A stretch of DNA of 64,000 nucleotides from Cellulomonas sp. Y8 (GCF_008033115.1 NZ_CP041203.1:1116001-1180000); one strand, 5' to 3'; shown: positions 18,411-28,109, counted from the stretch's first letter. The notes: generated by a model from the sequence alone, not told the origin. Program-made: numbers and translations.

Positions 18411-19058
18411 ATGAGCATCGACACCGCACCGTCGTCCGCCGCCGCCGACCTCCGCGTCCCGCAGGAGATCGTGGACCTGGTGTTCCGGGACGCCCGCACC
18501 GTCAACACGTTCACCGACGGCGAGGTCACCGACGAGCAGGTCCGCGCCGTCTGGGACGTCGTCCGCTGGGGCCCGACCGCGATGAACTCGCTGCCGCTGC
18601 GCCTGCTGCTCGTCCGCTCGGGCGAGGGCCGCGAGCGCCTCGTCGACCACATGAACGAGGGCAACAAGGCCAAGACCCGGCGCGCCCCGCTCAGCATCGT
18701 CGTGGCCGCCGACGTCGACTTCCACGAGCAGCTCCCCCGCCTGGCCCCGCACATGGCCGGCGCCCGCGACAACTTCGCCGGCATCGAGGACGTCCGCGCC
18801 CGGATGTCCCGCGACAACGCGTTCCTGCAGGCCGGGTACCTGATCGTCGGCCTGCGCGCCGCGGGGCTGCACGTCGGGCCGATGACCGGCTACGACGCGC
18901 CCGGCCTGGACGCCGACCTGCTCGCCGGGTCGGGCTGGCGCTCGATCATGGTCCTCAACGTGGGCAGCGCGCCGGAGGACGTCGAGGGCTTCGGCATGCC
19001 GGCCTCGCACCCGCGCCAGGGCCGCCTCGACTTCGAGGACGTCGCGCGCTCGATCTGA
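18411..19058 (+). CDS. RutE/HadB-type nitroreductase (malonic semialdehyde reductase family)
   Basis: A flavin-dependent nitroreductase-fold protein of about 215 residues. FRDARTVNTFTDGEVTDEQV, RWGPTAMNSLPLRLL and MSRDNAFLQAGYLIVGLRAA match the RutE/malonic semialdehyde reductase group, which uses FMN and NAD(P)H. I prefer the ATG at 18411 (MSIDTAP); an in-frame ATG at 18390 would add 7 residues. Neither has a clear ribosome binding site. It is on the opposite strand from its neighbours and sits inside what is otherwise a t6A gene run, so it looks inserted. Its substrate is unknown. Confidence 0.88.
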   Translation: MSIDTAPSSAAADLRVPQEIVDLVFRDARTVNTFTDGEVTDEQVRAVWDVVRWGPTAMNSLPLRLLLVRSGEGRERLVDHMNEGNKAKTRRAPLSIVVAADVDFHEQLPRLAPHMAGARDNFAGIEDVRARMSRDNAFLQAGYLIVGLRAAGLHVGPMTGYDAPGLDADLLAGSGWRSIMVLNVGSAPEDVEGFGMPASHPRQGRLDFEDVARSI

Positions 19059-19082
19059 CACCGCGCGCCGGACGGCGACGCG

Positions 19083-19120
19083 CGAGGGCCCCGCACGGTT
19101 CGTCCGGTGCGGGGCCCTCG
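19083..19120. terminator. Bidirectional terminator between the nitroreductase gene and rimI
   Basis: A 14-bp stem (19083-19096 with 19107-19120) and a 10-nt loop between two convergent genes. Confidence 0.8.
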
Positions 19121-19139
19121 CCGCATCCGGCGCGGCCGC

Positions 19140-19712
19140 TCAGGCCCTGCGGCGCATCGTCCAGGCGTCGACGTTCTCGGGCTGGTAGTAGCCCTTGCGC
19201 CGGCCGAACCGCTCGAACCCCGCGCGCTCGTACAGCCGCAGCGCCGGCTCGTTGTCGACCCGCACCTCCAGGAGGACGTCACCCGCGCCGAGCTCGCGCG
19301 CGTGGTCGAGCAGCGCGTCCAGCAGCATCCGGCCGATCCCGCGGCCCTGCGCGTCCGGGCGGGTGCCGACGGTCATCACCTGGCCGTCGTAGCCGTCGAA
19401 CCACAGCCCGGCGTACCCGACGAGCTCGCCGGACGCCCGGTCCTGCGCGCCGACGTACCACCGGCCCGGGCCGGTGATCTCCTCGGCCAGCGACGTCCGC
19501 GACCAGGCGCCGGCGCCGAACAGCGCCTCCTCCATGTCCTCGAGCGCGTCGAGGTCGTCGGGGACGAGCGGCCGGAGCAGGACGTCGGCGGTGCGGCCGG
19601 CGTCGGCGGCGCCGTGCGCCACCGAGGCGTCCCCCGGCACGGTCGCGTCCTCCGGCGCCGGACCGCCCGCGTCCGCGGCCCCGTCGCGGGTCCGGTCGTC
19701 GGGCGAGGTCAC
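19140..19712 (-). CDS. rimI: Ribosomal protein S18 alanine N-acetyltransferase-type GNAT
   Basis: This 190-residue protein has an Ala/Asp-rich N-terminal extension of about 40 residues, then a GNAT acetyltransferase domain with the acetyl-CoA loop PDAQGRGIGRMLLDALLDHA and the RimI-type end LRLYERAGFERFGRRKGYYQ. RimI acetylates the N-terminus of ribosomal protein S18. The assignment rests on the family match and on its position after tsaB, which is the common order. Its GTG start overlaps the tsaB stop (GTGA). Confidence 0.9.
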   Translation of the reverse strand: MTSPDDRTRDGAADAGGPAPEDATVPGDASVAHGAADAGRTADVLLRPLVPDDLDALEDMEEALFGAGAWSRTSLAEEITGPGRWYVGAQDRASGELVGYAGLWFDGYDGQVMTVGTRPDAQGRGIGRMLLDALLDHARELGAGDVLLEVRVDNEPALRLYERAGFERFGRRKGYYQPENVDAWTMRRRA

Positions 19713-20428
19713 GCCCGCGCCCGCTTCGCGGCGGCCGGCGGCACGGCGTCCGGGCGGCGCAGGTACAGCGGCTCCGTCGGCAGCACCACGCCCGCACCCG
19801 CCACCGCGAGCCGCGCGAGCGCGACCCGGGCGAGGTCCGCCGCGTCCACGGCGTCGGGCGTGCCGGGCACCGGCGGCAGCAGCTCCGGGTACAGCGCGGT
19901 GCCCGGGCCGACGAGCAGCAGCCCCTCGAGCCCCTGCTCCGCGACCGCGGCCGGCGTCGCGACGCCGGGGCCCTCGACCGCCTCGACGGTCGGGGCTGCG
20001 CCCGCGCCGACCACCGCGCGGTACCGGGCCCAGTAGACCTCCTTGCGGCGCGCGTCCGTCAGGACCAGCACCTCGCGGTCGTCGAGGGCCGGGCCGGTGC
20101 CGGACGCCGCCGCAGCGACCGCGGCCAGCGCCAGCGCGTCGAGCGAGGACACCCCGTGCACCGGGACGCCGAGCGCCAGGCCGAGCGTGCGGGCCGTGAC
20201 CAGGCCGACGCGCAGGCCGGTGAACGGCGCGGGGCCGGTGCCCGCCACCACCGCGGTCAGGTCGGTGCGGGCGACGCCCGCCTCGGCGAGGACCTCGTCG
20301 AGCAGCGGGGTCAGCGTCTCCGCGTGCCGGCGGGACTCGCCGGTCGACCGGGTGGCCAGGGTGCGGCCCGCGTCGTCGACGACGGCGGCGGACGCGGCGG
20401 CGGAGGTGTCGAGCGCGAGGACGGGCAC
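19709..20428 (-). CDS. tsaB: t6A biosynthesis protein TsaB
   Basis: This 239-residue inactive ASKHA paralogue forms the TsaB-TsaD-TsaE complex. It starts MPVLALDTSAAASAAVVDDA and contains VVAGTGPAPFTGLRVGLVTA and VLTDARRKEVYWARY, all standard for TsaB. Its start is about 110 nt after the tsaE stop, and its stop overlaps rimI. It lies in the order alr-tsaE-tsaB-rimI. Confidence 0.95.
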   Translation of the reverse strand: MPVLALDTSAAASAAVVDDAGRTLATRSTGESRRHAETLTPLLDEVLAEAGVARTDLTAVVAGTGPAPFTGLRVGLVTARTLGLALGVPVHGVSSLDALALAAVAAAASGTGPALDDREVLVLTDARRKEVYWARYRAVVGAGAAPTVEAVEGPGVATPAAVAEQGLEGLLLVGPGTALYPELLPPVPGTPDAVDAADLARVALARLAVAGAGVVLPTEPLYLRRPDAVPPAAAKRARA

Positions 20429-20540
20429 CGGTGGGGTTCCTTCGGGGTCGGGGTCGGGGCGAGGGTCGAGTGCTGCGGGTCGGCGGTCCGCCGTTCGCGG
20501 CAGGTGGTCGATCAGGTCGGCGCGCGGCGGCGCCGGTGCG

Positions 20541-21113
20541 TCAGGCGGAGGGCGCTCCCGGCAGCGCGACGCCGCGCCAGCGGTCGCCGCGCGCCCGGAC
20601 GGTCACGGCGCGGACGCCCGCGGCGGCGTCCTCCGCGTGCTCGGCGTGCGGGGCGCCACCGGCGGCGTCGGCGCCGCGGGGGCGGCGCAGCGCCACCTCC
20701 AGGCGGTCGTCCGCGAGGGACTCGACGAGGCCCTCGCCCCACTCGACGACCGTCACCGACTCGTCGAGCGAGGTGTCCAGGTCGAGCGCGTCGACCTCGT
20801 CGAGCGAGCCGAGCCGGTACGCGTCGACGTGCACCAGGGCCGGGCCGGTCGCGCCGTCGGGCTGCGGCAGGGGCGGGTGCACCCGCGCGATCACGAACGT
20901 CGGCGAGGCCACCGCCCCGCGCACGCCGAGCCCGGTGCCGATGCCCTGGGTCAGGGTGGTCTTGCCCGCGCCGAGGTCGCCGGTCAGCACGACCAGGTCG
21001 CCCGCCCGCAGCAGCCCCGCCAGGGCCTCGCCGTACGCGCGGGTCGCGTCCGCGTCCGCCAGGTCCACCGTCACCTCGGCGACCGTCGCGGTCGCCCCGT
21101 CCTGCTCGCTCAC
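20541..21113 (-). CDS. tsaE: t6A complex ATPase TsaE
   Basis: This 190-residue P-loop protein has the Walker A GDLGAGKTTLTQGIGTGLGV, VASPTFVIARVH, the HVDAYRLGSLDEVDALDLD block and VVEWGEGLVESLADDRLEVA, all typical of TsaE. It is longer than usual (about 150) because of an Ala-rich C-terminal segment. The GTG start at 21113 overlaps the alr stop (GTGA), so the two are coupled. Confidence 0.94.
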   Translation of the reverse strand: MSEQDGATATVAEVTVDLADADATRAYGEALAGLLRAGDLVVLTGDLGAGKTTLTQGIGTGLGVRGAVASPTFVIARVHPPLPQPDGATGPALVHVDAYRLGSLDEVDALDLDTSLDESVTVVEWGEGLVESLADDRLEVALRRPRGADAAGGAPHAEHAEDAAAGVRAVTVRARGDRWRGVALPGAPSA

Positions 21114-22309
21114 GCCACTCCCTCCGCGACGCGCTCCGCGCCGCTCGCCGGGACCTCCCGGCCGCCGTCCACGTACACCCGCGGCACCCGGGCACCGAGC
21201 CGGGTCACGATCTCGTAGCTGATGGTGCCCGCCGAGTCCGCCCAGTCCTGCGCCGTCGGCCCGCCGTCCGCGCCGGTGCCGAACAGCACCACGCGGTCGC
21301 CGGCCTGCTCGGTCGCGCCGGGGCCGAGGTCCACCATGACCTGGTCCATGCAGACCCTCCCGGCGATCGCCAGGCGCCGGCCGCCGACGTCCAGCGGGGC
21401 ACCCGGGGCGCCGTCCTGGCCCGAGGCGTGCCGGGGGACGCCGTCGGCGTACCCCAGCGGCACGACGCCGACCACGGTGTCGCGCGGCGTCACGTAGTGG
21501 TGGCCGTAGGACATGCCGTGCCCGGCGGGCAGCCTCTTGACGTTCGCGAGCTCGGCCTCGACCGTCATCGCGGGCACCAGCCCGAACCGCTCCGGGCCGC
21601 CGAGCTGCGGTACCGGGGTCAGGCCGTACAGCGCGATGCCCGGGCGCACCAGGTCGAGGTGCAGCTCCGGGTCCGTCAGCGTCGAGGCGGAGGCCGCGAT
21701 GTGCCGCACCTCGAACCGGGCGCCGCGGGCCTCGGCGTCCGCCGCCGCGGCGCGCAGGACGTCGCCCTGGGCGTGCAGGCTCGGGTGGCCGGGCTCGTCG
21801 GCGAACGCCAGGTGCGACCAGATGCCGACCAGGCGGACGACGCCCTCGGCCTCCAGCCGCAGCGCCTCGTCGACGACGGCCGGCAGGTCGGCCGGGGTTA
21901 GCCCGTTGCGGCCGAGGCCCGTGTCGACCTTCACGTGGATCCGGGCCGTGCGGCCCGTGGCGCGGGCGGCCCCGGCGACCTCGCGCAGCGCCCACGGGGC
22001 GGCGACGGACAGGTCGACGTCCGCGGCCACGGCCTCGGCCAGCGGGGCGCCCGGGGCGTACAGCCAGGTCAGCACGCGGGCGGTGACGCCACCGGCGCGC
22101 AGGGCCAGCGCCTCGGACACCTGCGCCACACCCAGCCAGGTCGCGCCGCCCTCGACCGCCGCGCGCGCGACGGGCAGCAGCCCGTGCCCGTAGGCGTCCG
22201 CCTTCACGACCGCCATGAGCTGCGCCGTCGGGGCGAGGTCGCCCAGGGTCCGCGCGTTGGCACGCACGGCCCCGAGGTCCACGACCGCCCGCGCGGGAAA
22301 CCTGCTCAC
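21110..22309 (-). CDS. alr: Alanine racemase
   Basis: This 399-residue PLP enzyme makes D-alanine for peptidoglycan. VVKADAYGHG contains the PLP lysine (Lys36), and the second catalytic residue is the tyrosine in GMSYGHHY. HVKVDTGLGRNG and GRVCMDQVMVDLG are also family signatures. The GTG start at 22309 has a GACACT hexamer 6 nt upstream, perhaps a weak leaderless promoter. Coupling with tsaE by a 4-nt overlap is common in actinobacteria. Confidence 0.96.
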   Translation of the reverse strand: MSRFPARAVVDLGAVRANARTLGDLAPTAQLMAVVKADAYGHGLLPVARAAVEGGATWLGVAQVSEALALRAGGVTARVLTWLYAPGAPLAEAVAADVDLSVAAPWALREVAGAARATGRTARIHVKVDTGLGRNGLTPADLPAVVDEALRLEAEGVVRLVGIWSHLAFADEPGHPSLHAQGDVLRAAAADAEARGARFEVRHIAASASTLTDPELHLDLVRPGIALYGLTPVPQLGGPERFGLVPAMTVEAELANVKRLPAGHGMSYGHHYVTPRDTVVGVVPLGYADGVPRHASGQDGAPGAPLDVGGRRLAIAGRVCMDQVMVDLGPGATEQAGDRVVLFGTGADGGPTAQDWADSAGTISYEIVTRLGARVPRVYVDGGREVPASGAERVAEGVA

Positions 22310-22367
22310 GTCCCCAGTGTCCCACCGGCGCGCGGGTGCCTCGCGCGGCGGCGCGCGGCGCGGCCGG

Positions 22368-23078
22368 TCAGTCGACCGTGACGACCGCGTCCGCGCGGGC
22401 CCGGGTCGCCGCGACCAGGTCCGCGTTCCGCTGGTCCGGCCCGTGCGTCCACGCGTACGCGGCGGACGGCGGCTTGCCGAACAGCTCGTGCCGGGCGACC
22501 AGCCGCTCGGCCCGCACCTCCTCCGGCAGGTCGACGAACCAGCAGGCGTCGAGCTGCTCGCGGACCGGCCCGAACCCGTGCCGGTCGAGCAGCAGGTAGT
22601 TGCCCTCCGTGATCACGAGCGGCACGTCCGCCGGCACGCCGATCGCCCCGGCCACGCCGTTGCGCAGGTCCCGGCGGTACTCCGGCGCGTACACCGTCTC
22701 CCCCGGCACCGGCGCGCGCAGCCGGCGCAGCAGCGCGACGTACCCCGCCGCGTCGAACGTGTCCGGCGCACCCTTGCGGTCGGCCCGGCCCAGGCGCTCG
22801 AGCTCGGTCTGCGCGAGGTGGAACCCGTCCATCGGCACCACGACGCACCGGCCGGGGAACGCCGCGAGGATCTGCGCGCTCAGCGTCGACTTGCCGGCGC
22901 CGGGCGCGCCCGCGATGCCGAGCAGCCGGCGATCGGGGCCGGTCGTCGTGCCCGGCGCGTCGAGCAGTGCCGCGACCCGGCGCCGCAGGTCGTCCCGGAG
23001 CGGGGCGTCGGCGGCCGGGGTGCGGGCGCGCAGGCCGTCGGGGGGAGCGTCGGCGGCGCCGGTCGGGGTCTCAGCCAC
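22368..23078 (-). CDS. P-loop nucleoside/nucleotide kinase-family protein
   Basis: A 236-residue protein of the phosphoribulokinase/uridine kinase-like superfamily (YggC-like). The Walker A is GIAGAPGAGKSTLSAQIL; VPMDGFHLAQTELERLG and VITEGNYLLLD are the acceptor and Walker B-type motifs. The substrate is unknown. The GTG start at 23078 overlaps the end of the NAD(P)HX repair gene by 8 nt, so both are probably on one transcript. A longer in-frame ATG at 23120 is less likely. Confidence 0.85.
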   Translation of the reverse strand: MAETPTGAADAPPDGLRARTPAADAPLRDDLRRRVAALLDAPGTTTGPDRRLLGIAGAPGAGKSTLSAQILAAFPGRCVVVPMDGFHLAQTELERLGRADRKGAPDTFDAAGYVALLRRLRAPVPGETVYAPEYRRDLRNGVAGAIGVPADVPLVITEGNYLLLDRHGFGPVREQLDACWFVDLPEEVRAERLVARHELFGKPPSAAYAWTHGPDQRNADLVAATRARADAVVTVD

Positions 23079-24675
23079 GCAGCAACCCTGCCACGGTCGC
23101 CGGGATCGCGTGCGCGACACCCAGCGCCGTGACCGGCCCGCCCGGCACCGCCTCCTCGGCCGCCCGGCCGTGCACCAGCGCCGCCGAGGCCGCGAGCGCC
23201 GCCGCCAGCGGCGGGTCGTCCAGCACGTCCGCGGCCCGGCCCGCGAGGAGCGCGCCGAGCACGCCCGCGAGCACGTCGCCCGCGCCGGCGGTGGCGAGCC
23301 ACCCCGGGGCGTCCGCCTGGGCGTACACCGCGCCGCCCGCGCCCACGACCACCGTCGTCGAGCCCTTGAGCAGCACCGTCGCGCCCGTCAGCTCGTGCGC
23401 GCGGCGAGCCCAGCGCAGCGGCTCCGCCTCGACCGCGGCCCGCTCCACGTCCTCGCCGAGCCGGCTCAGCAGCGTCGCGAGCTCGCCGGCGTGCGGGGTG
23501 AGCACGCACCACGGCGCCAGCTCCCGGGGCGCCAGCGCCAGCGCCCCGGCGTCGAGCACCGCGGGCAGCCCCGCCGCCAGCGCCGCCTGCAGCGCACCCG
23601 TCACCCGCCGGGCCTGCTTGGCGTGGCCCGGGTCGACGCCCGGCCCGAGCAGCCAGGCCTGCACCCGGCCGGTCCCCGCGACGACCTCGGGCCGGGCCGC
23701 CAGCACCGACCGCGCGACCGCCGACGGCCCCACGAACCGGACCATCCCGACGCCCGACAGCGCCGCGGCCGACACCGTGAGCACCGCCGCGCCCGGGTAC
23801 GCCGGCGTCCCGGCGACGACGCCGAGCACGCCGCGGCTGTACTTGTGGTCCTCGGGCCCGGGCACCGGCCAGAGCGCGGCGACGTCGGCGGGCGCGAGGC
23901 GCGCGACGGCGGGCCGCTCGGGCAGCGCCAGACCGAGGTCGACCACCTCCACCCGCCCGGCCCGCCGGGACGCGGGCGGCAGCAGCAGCCCGGGCTTCGC
24001 GGCGCCGAACGTCACCGTGACCCCCGCCGGCAGCACCGGGCCGTCCGGGAGCGACCCGTCGTCCACGCCCGCGCCGCTCGGCAGGTCGACCGCCACGACC
24101 AGCGGGCCGCCGCCCGCTTCGGACGCGCTCCGGGGGCCACCGCCGGCGCTGCCCGCGTCCTCGGACTCGAGGAGGTCGGCGAGCAGGCCGGCGAGCAGGC
24201 CCGCGACCCCGCGCGGCGCGCCCCGGCCGCCGATGCCGAGCAGGCCGTCCAGCACGACGTCGGCGGCGTACGCCTCGGCCACGGCGTCGCCGAGCCAGAC
24301 GCCGGGCAGCGCGGCGGTGTCGTCCGGGCGGTCGCCGTCGGCCGCTCCGGGCTCCACCGCGCGCACCGCGCGCCCGCCCGCCCGGCGCAACGCCGCCAGC
24401 CCGTCGGCGTGCGGCGCGTCCGTCGCGCAGACCGCGACCACCCGCACGCCCCGCCGCGCCAGGTACGCACCGGCGTGCAGCGCGTCGCCGCCGTTGTTGC
24501 CCGACCCGACCAGTGCCACCACCGTCGCGCCGCGCACGTGCCCGCGACGGTCGGCGAGCTCCGCCGCGACCCGCGTCGCGAGGGCGAACGCCGCGTGCTG
24601 CATCAGCGGCACCCCGTCGGCGAGCAGCGGCTCCTCCGCCGCGCGGACCTCGGCTGCCGTGTACCCCAGGATCAT
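23071..24675 (-). CDS. Bifunctional NAD(P)HX epimerase / ADP-dependent dehydratase
   Basis: This 534-residue fusion repairs hydrated NAD(P)H. Residues 1-215 are the YjeF_N epimerase (VALVGSGNNGGDALHAGAYL; VVAVDLPSGAGVDDG). Residues 255-534 are the ADP/ATP-dependent dehydratase (GVVAGTPAYPGAAVLTVSAA; CVLTPHAGELATLL; GWLATAGAGDVLAGVLGALL). Both halves look intact. The ATG at 24675 has CAGGAT 6 nt upstream and no ribosome binding site, again suggesting a leaderless start. It is divergent from the LLM oxidoreductase. Confidence 0.93.
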   Translation of the reverse strand: MILGYTAAEVRAAEEPLLADGVPLMQHAAFALATRVAAELADRRGHVRGATVVALVGSGNNGGDALHAGAYLARRGVRVVAVCATDAPHADGLAALRRAGGRAVRAVEPGAADGDRPDDTAALPGVWLGDAVAEAYAADVVLDGLLGIGGRGAPRGVAGLLAGLLADLLESEDAGSAGGGPRSASEAGGGPLVVAVDLPSGAGVDDGSLPDGPVLPAGVTVTFGAAKPGLLLPPASRRAGRVEVVDLGLALPERPAVARLAPADVAALWPVPGPEDHKYSRGVLGVVAGTPAYPGAAVLTVSAAALSGVGMVRFVGPSAVARSVLAARPEVVAGTGRVQAWLLGPGVDPGHAKQARRVTGALQAALAAGLPAVLDAGALALAPRELAPWCVLTPHAGELATLLSRLGEDVERAAVEAEPLRWARRAHELTGATVLLKGSTTVVVGAGGAVYAQADAPGWLATAGAGDVLAGVLGALLAGRAADVLDDPPLAAALAASAALVHGRAAEEAVPGGPVTALGVAHAIPATVAGLLRG

Positions 24676-24770
24676 GCGTCCATCCTGGCCGAGCCCGGCG
24701 GCGGGCGCGCGTGGTCGCGGACGCAGCCTGCGTGCGTGGTCGCCGTCCGGCGCTCGATCGGCTCCGGGGA

Positions 24771-24776
24771 TAGGTT
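24771..24776 (+). promoter_or_regulatory. Candidate -10 box of the LLM oxidoreductase gene (leaderless)
   Basis: TAGGTT ends 7 nt before the ATG at 24784. Confidence 0.5.
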
Positions 24777-24783
24777 GCGGCCC

Positions 24784-25770
24784 ATGCGCTTCGGACTCTT
24801 CATCCCCCAGGGCTGGCGGCAGGACCTCACGGGCATCGAGGCCCGCGACCACTGGTCCGTCATGAGCGGCCTCGCCACCCACGCCGACCAGGGCGACGCC
24901 TTCGACTCCATCTGGGTCTACGACCACTTCCACGCGGTGCCCCAGCCCAACGGCGAGGCCACGCACGAGGCCTGGAGCCTCATGAACGCCTACGCGGCGA
25001 CCACCAGCCGCGTCACGCTCGGCCAGATGTGCACCTGCATGTCGTACCGGAACCCGGCCTACCTCGCGAAGGTCGCGGCGACGGCCGACATCATCTCCGG
25101 CGGCCGCGTCCAGATGGGCATCGGCGCCGGCTGGTACGAGCACGAGTGGCGCGCCTACGGCTACGGCTTCCCGAAGCCGGGCGAGCGGATCGCCATGCTC
25201 GACGAGGGCGTGCAGATCATGAAGCAGCTGTGGACCAACGGCGTCGCGACCCTCGACGGCCGGCACTACCAGGTCGACGGCGCCCAGCTCGCCCCGCTCC
25301 CCCTCCAGGTCGACGGCCCGCCGCTGTGGATCGCGGGCGGCGGCGAGCGCAAGACCCTGCGCGTCGCGGCCGAGCACGCGGCGTACACGAACTTCGACGG
25401 CACCCCGGCCGGCTTCGCGCACAAGAGCCGCGTCCTGCAGGAGCACTGCGCCGCGATCGGCCGGAACTACGACGAGATCACGCGCTCGGCCAACTACAAC
25501 GTGGTGATCGGGTCGACGGAGGCGGAGGTCGACGACCGGATCGCCTGGATCGAGGAGCACTACGCCCGCACCGTCCCGGACAAGGCCCCCGAGGTCGCCG
25601 AGGAGTTCCGCCGCGGTCCGCTCGTCGGCACCCCGGAGCAGATCGTCGAGAAGCTGACCGAGCTCCGCGGTCTGGGCATGACCTACGCGATCACGTACTT
25701 CGCAGAGGCCGCCTACGACCGCTCGGGCATCGAGCTGTTCGAGCGCGAGGTCGTCCCGGCCCTGCGCTGA
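24784..25770 (+). CDS. LLM-class F420-dependent oxidoreductase
   Basis: A 328-residue luciferase-like monooxygenase-fold protein. The N-terminus MRFGLFIPQGWRQDLTGIEA, the FDSIWVYDHFHAVP strand-loop, ADIISGGRVQMGIGAGWYEH and GTPEQIVEKLTEL are typical of the F420-dependent actinobacterial subgroup. It probably uses F420 (or FMN) to oxidise or reduce an unknown organic substrate. It is monocistronic and convergent with acpS, only 33 nt away. Confidence 0.9.
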   Translation: MRFGLFIPQGWRQDLTGIEARDHWSVMSGLATHADQGDAFDSIWVYDHFHAVPQPNGEATHEAWSLMNAYAATTSRVTLGQMCTCMSYRNPAYLAKVAATADIISGGRVQMGIGAGWYEHEWRAYGYGFPKPGERIAMLDEGVQIMKQLWTNGVATLDGRHYQVDGAQLAPLPLQVDGPPLWIAGGGERKTLRVAAEHAAYTNFDGTPAGFAHKSRVLQEHCAAIGRNYDEITRSANYNVVIGSTEAEVDDRIAWIEEHYARTVPDKAPEVAEEFRRGPLVGTPEQIVEKLTELRGLGMTYAITYFAEAAYDRSGIELFEREVVPALR

Positions 25771-25803
25771 CGTATGCGCCGCGCGGGTGCGCGTGCGCGC
25801 GGG

Positions 25804-26157
25804 TCAGTCGGACTCGGCGACGACCATCGCCGACGCGATGCCGGCGTCGTGGCTCAGGGAGAGGTGGAAGCGGGTCACGCCGCGGGCCGCCGCGGCCGCC
25901 GCGACGGTACCGGTCACCTCGACCACCGGCTGCTCCCCGCGCACCCGGCGCACGGTGGCGTCCTGCCAGGACATCCCGGCGGGCGCGCCGAGCGACTTCG
26001 CGATCGCCTCCTTGGCGGCGAACCGCGCCGCGAGCGACGCCGGCGCGAGCTCCCGCTCCTCGGGCGTGAACAGGCGCTCCCGCAGGGCCGGGACCCGCTC
26101 GACCGTCGCCAGGAACCGGGCGACGTCGACCACGTCGATCCCGACGCCGACGATCAC
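25804..26157 (-). CDS. acpS: Holo-[acyl-carrier-protein] synthase
   Basis: This 117-residue AcpS transfers 4'-phosphopantetheine from CoA to acyl carrier protein. [12 protein letters not shown] carries the magnesium-binding Asp and [14 protein letters not shown] the second motif. [19 protein letters not shown] ends the fold. The GTG start at 26157 overlaps the glmS stop (GTGA), so expression is coupled to glmS. Its length is normal. Confidence 0.95.
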   Translation of the reverse strand: MIVGVGIDVVDVARFLATVERVPALRERLFTPEERELAPASLAARFAAKEAIAKSLGAPAGMSWQDATVRRVRGEQPVVEVTGTVAAAAAARGVTRFHLSLSHDAGIASAMVVAESD

Positions 26158-28007
26158 TCGACCGTGACCGACTTCGCCAGGTTCCGCGGCTGGTCGACGT
26201 CCAGGCCCCGGGCCGTGGCGAGCTCGCACGCGAAGATCTGCAGCGGCACGACGGACAGCAGCGGCGCGAGCAGCGTCGGGCTCTGCGGCACGTAGAACAC
26301 CTCGTCGGCGTACGCGCGCACCGCCTCGTCGCCGTCCTCCGCGATGACCAGGGTGCGGGCGCCGCGCGCCCGGATCTCCTGGATGTTGGAGACGACCTTC
26401 GAGTGCAGCGAGTCGCGGCCGCGCGGGCTCGGCACGATGACGAACACCGGCTGCCCGGGCTCGATCAGCGCGATCGGGCCGTGCTTGAGCTCGCCGGCCG
26501 CGAAGCCCTCCGCGTGGATGTACGCGATCTCCTTGAGCTTGAGCGCGCCCTCCAGGGCCACCGGGAACCCGACGTGCCGGCCGAGGAACAGCACCGAGGA
26601 GGTGTCCGCCATCCACCGCGCGATCTCCCGCACGCGGCCCGAGCGGTCCAGGACGTCCTGGATCTTGTCCGGCATCGCCCGCAGGTCCTCGAGGATCTCG
26701 CCGATCTCGTCCGCGAACTTGTTGCCCCGCAGCTGCGCGAGGTACAGGCCCAGCAGGTACGCGGCGGTGATCTGGGCGAGGAACGCCTTGGTCGACGCCA
26801 CGGCGACCTCGGGTCCGGCGTGCGTGTAGAGCACGGCGTCGGACTCGCGCGGGATCGTCGACCCGTGCGTGTTGCAGATCGCCAGCACCTTGGCGCCCTG
26901 CTCCCGGGCGTGCCGGACGGCCATGAGCGTGTCCATGGTCTCGCCGGACTGCGAGATCGCGACGACCAGCGTGCGCTCGGTCAGGATCGGGTCGCGGTAG
27001 CGGAACTCGTGCGCCAGCTCGACCTCGACGGGGATCCGGCACCAGTGCTCGACGGCGTACTTGGCGACGTGCCCGGAGTACGCCGCGGTGCCGCAGGCGA
27101 TCACGATGATCTTGTCGACGGAGCGCAGCACCGACTCGGAGATCTTGAGGTCGTCGAGCACCAGGCGGCCCTGGACGTCCGTGCGGCCGAGCAGGGTGTC
27201 CTGCACCGCCTGCGGCTGGTCGGCGATCTCCTTCTCCATGAAGGAGCGGAAGCCGCCCTTCTCCGCCGCGGCGGCGTCCCAGTCGATCGTGTACTCGCGG
27301 CCCTCGGCGGGGTTGCCGTCGAAGTCCGTGACGGTGACCGAGCGCGGCGTGATGACGACGACCTGGTCCTGCGCGAGCTCGAGCGCGCGCCGGGTCTCCG
27401 CGATGAACGCGGCGACGTCGGACCCGAGGTAGTTCGCGCCGTCGCCGAGCCCGACGACCAGCGGCGAGTCGTGCCGCGCGCCGACCACCGTGTCCGGGTG
27501 GTCCTCGTGGACCGCGAGCAGCGTGAAGGTGCCGTGCAGCCGGCGGACCACCTGACGCATGGCCTCGCCCAGGTCCTTGACCTCGGCGTAGGCACGGGAC
27601 AGCAGGTGCGCGACGACCTCGGTGTCCGTCTCGGAGAGCAGCTCGGCGCCGTCGGCCAGCAGCTCCTCCTTGAGCACGGCGAAGTTCTCGACGATGCCGT
27701 TGTGGATCAGCGCGAGGCCGCCCGCGACGTGCGGGTGCGCGTTGACGTCCGTCGGGCCGCCGTGGGTCGCCCAGCGGGTGTGCCCGATGCCGGCGGTCGC
27801 ACCCGGCAGCGGGCGCTCCTCGAGCAGCCCCGTCAGGTTGACGAGCTTGCCGGCCTTCTTGGCCGTGGCCAGGCCCTCGGGGGTGACGAGGGCGACGCCC
27901 GCCGAGTCGTACCCGCGGTACTCCAGGCGGCGCAGGCCCTCCAGGACGACCCCGAGCGGCCGGGCGTCCGGGCCATGGTCACCGACATACCCGACGATTC
28001 CACACAT
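26154..28007 (-). CDS. glmS: Glutamine-fructose-6-phosphate aminotransferase (isomerising)
   Basis: This 617-residue enzyme makes glucosamine 6-phosphate, the entry to UDP-GlcNAc. The N-terminal Ntn glutaminase begins with the catalytic Cys2 ([12 protein letters not shown]) and includes [11 protein letters not shown]. Two SIS domains follow ([40 protein letters not shown]), and it ends NLAKSVTVE. The ATG at 28007 is fixed by the catalytic cysteine. TAGACT lies 7 nt upstream with no ribosome binding site, so translation is probably leaderless, which also excludes a glmS ribozyme leader here. Confidence 0.97.
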   Translation of the reverse strand: MCGIVGYVGDHGPDARPLGVVLEGLRRLEYRGYDSAGVALVTPEGLATAKKAGKLVNLTGLLEERPLPGATAGIGHTRWATHGGPTDVNAHPHVAGGLALIHNGIVENFAVLKEELLADGAELLSETDTEVVAHLLSRAYAEVKDLGEAMRQVVRRLHGTFTLLAVHEDHPDTVVGARHDSPLVVGLGDGANYLGSDVAAFIAETRRALELAQDQVVVITPRSVTVTDFDGNPAEGREYTIDWDAAAAEKGGFRSFMEKEIADQPQAVQDTLLGRTDVQGRLVLDDLKISESVLRSVDKIIVIACGTAAYSGHVAKYAVEHWCRIPVEVELAHEFRYRDPILTERTLVVAISQSGETMDTLMAVRHAREQGAKVLAICNTHGSTIPRESDAVLYTHAGPEVAVASTKAFLAQITAAYLLGLYLAQLRGNKFADEIGEILEDLRAMPDKIQDVLDRSGRVREIARWMADTSSVLFLGRHVGFPVALEGALKLKEIAYIHAEGFAAGELKHGPIALIEPGQPVFVIVPSPRGRDSLHSKVVSNIQEIRARGARTLVIAEDGDEAVRAYADEVFYVPQSPTLLAPLLSVVPLQIFACELATARGLDVDQPRNLAKSVTVE

Positions 28008-28014
28008 GCGCGGG

Positions 28015-28020
28015 AGTCTA
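28015..28020 (-). promoter_or_regulatory. Candidate -10 box of glmS (leaderless)
   Basis: TAGACT on the minus strand, 7 nt before the ATG; same hexamer and spacing as tsaD. Confidence 0.55.
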
Positions 28021-28103
28021 GCCGCGGCGCGGACCGCACCGCCGCGGCGCAGGTCACGTCCGCGCGACCCCCGCTCCCGGAAGGCGCGACCCGCGGCATC
28101 GTG

Positions 28104-28109
28104 CAGAAT
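28104..28109 (+). promoter_or_regulatory. Candidate -10 box of coaA (leaderless)
   Basis: CAGAAT ends 6 nt before the GTG at 28116. It supports that start over the in-frame GTG at 28101. Confidence 0.4.
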
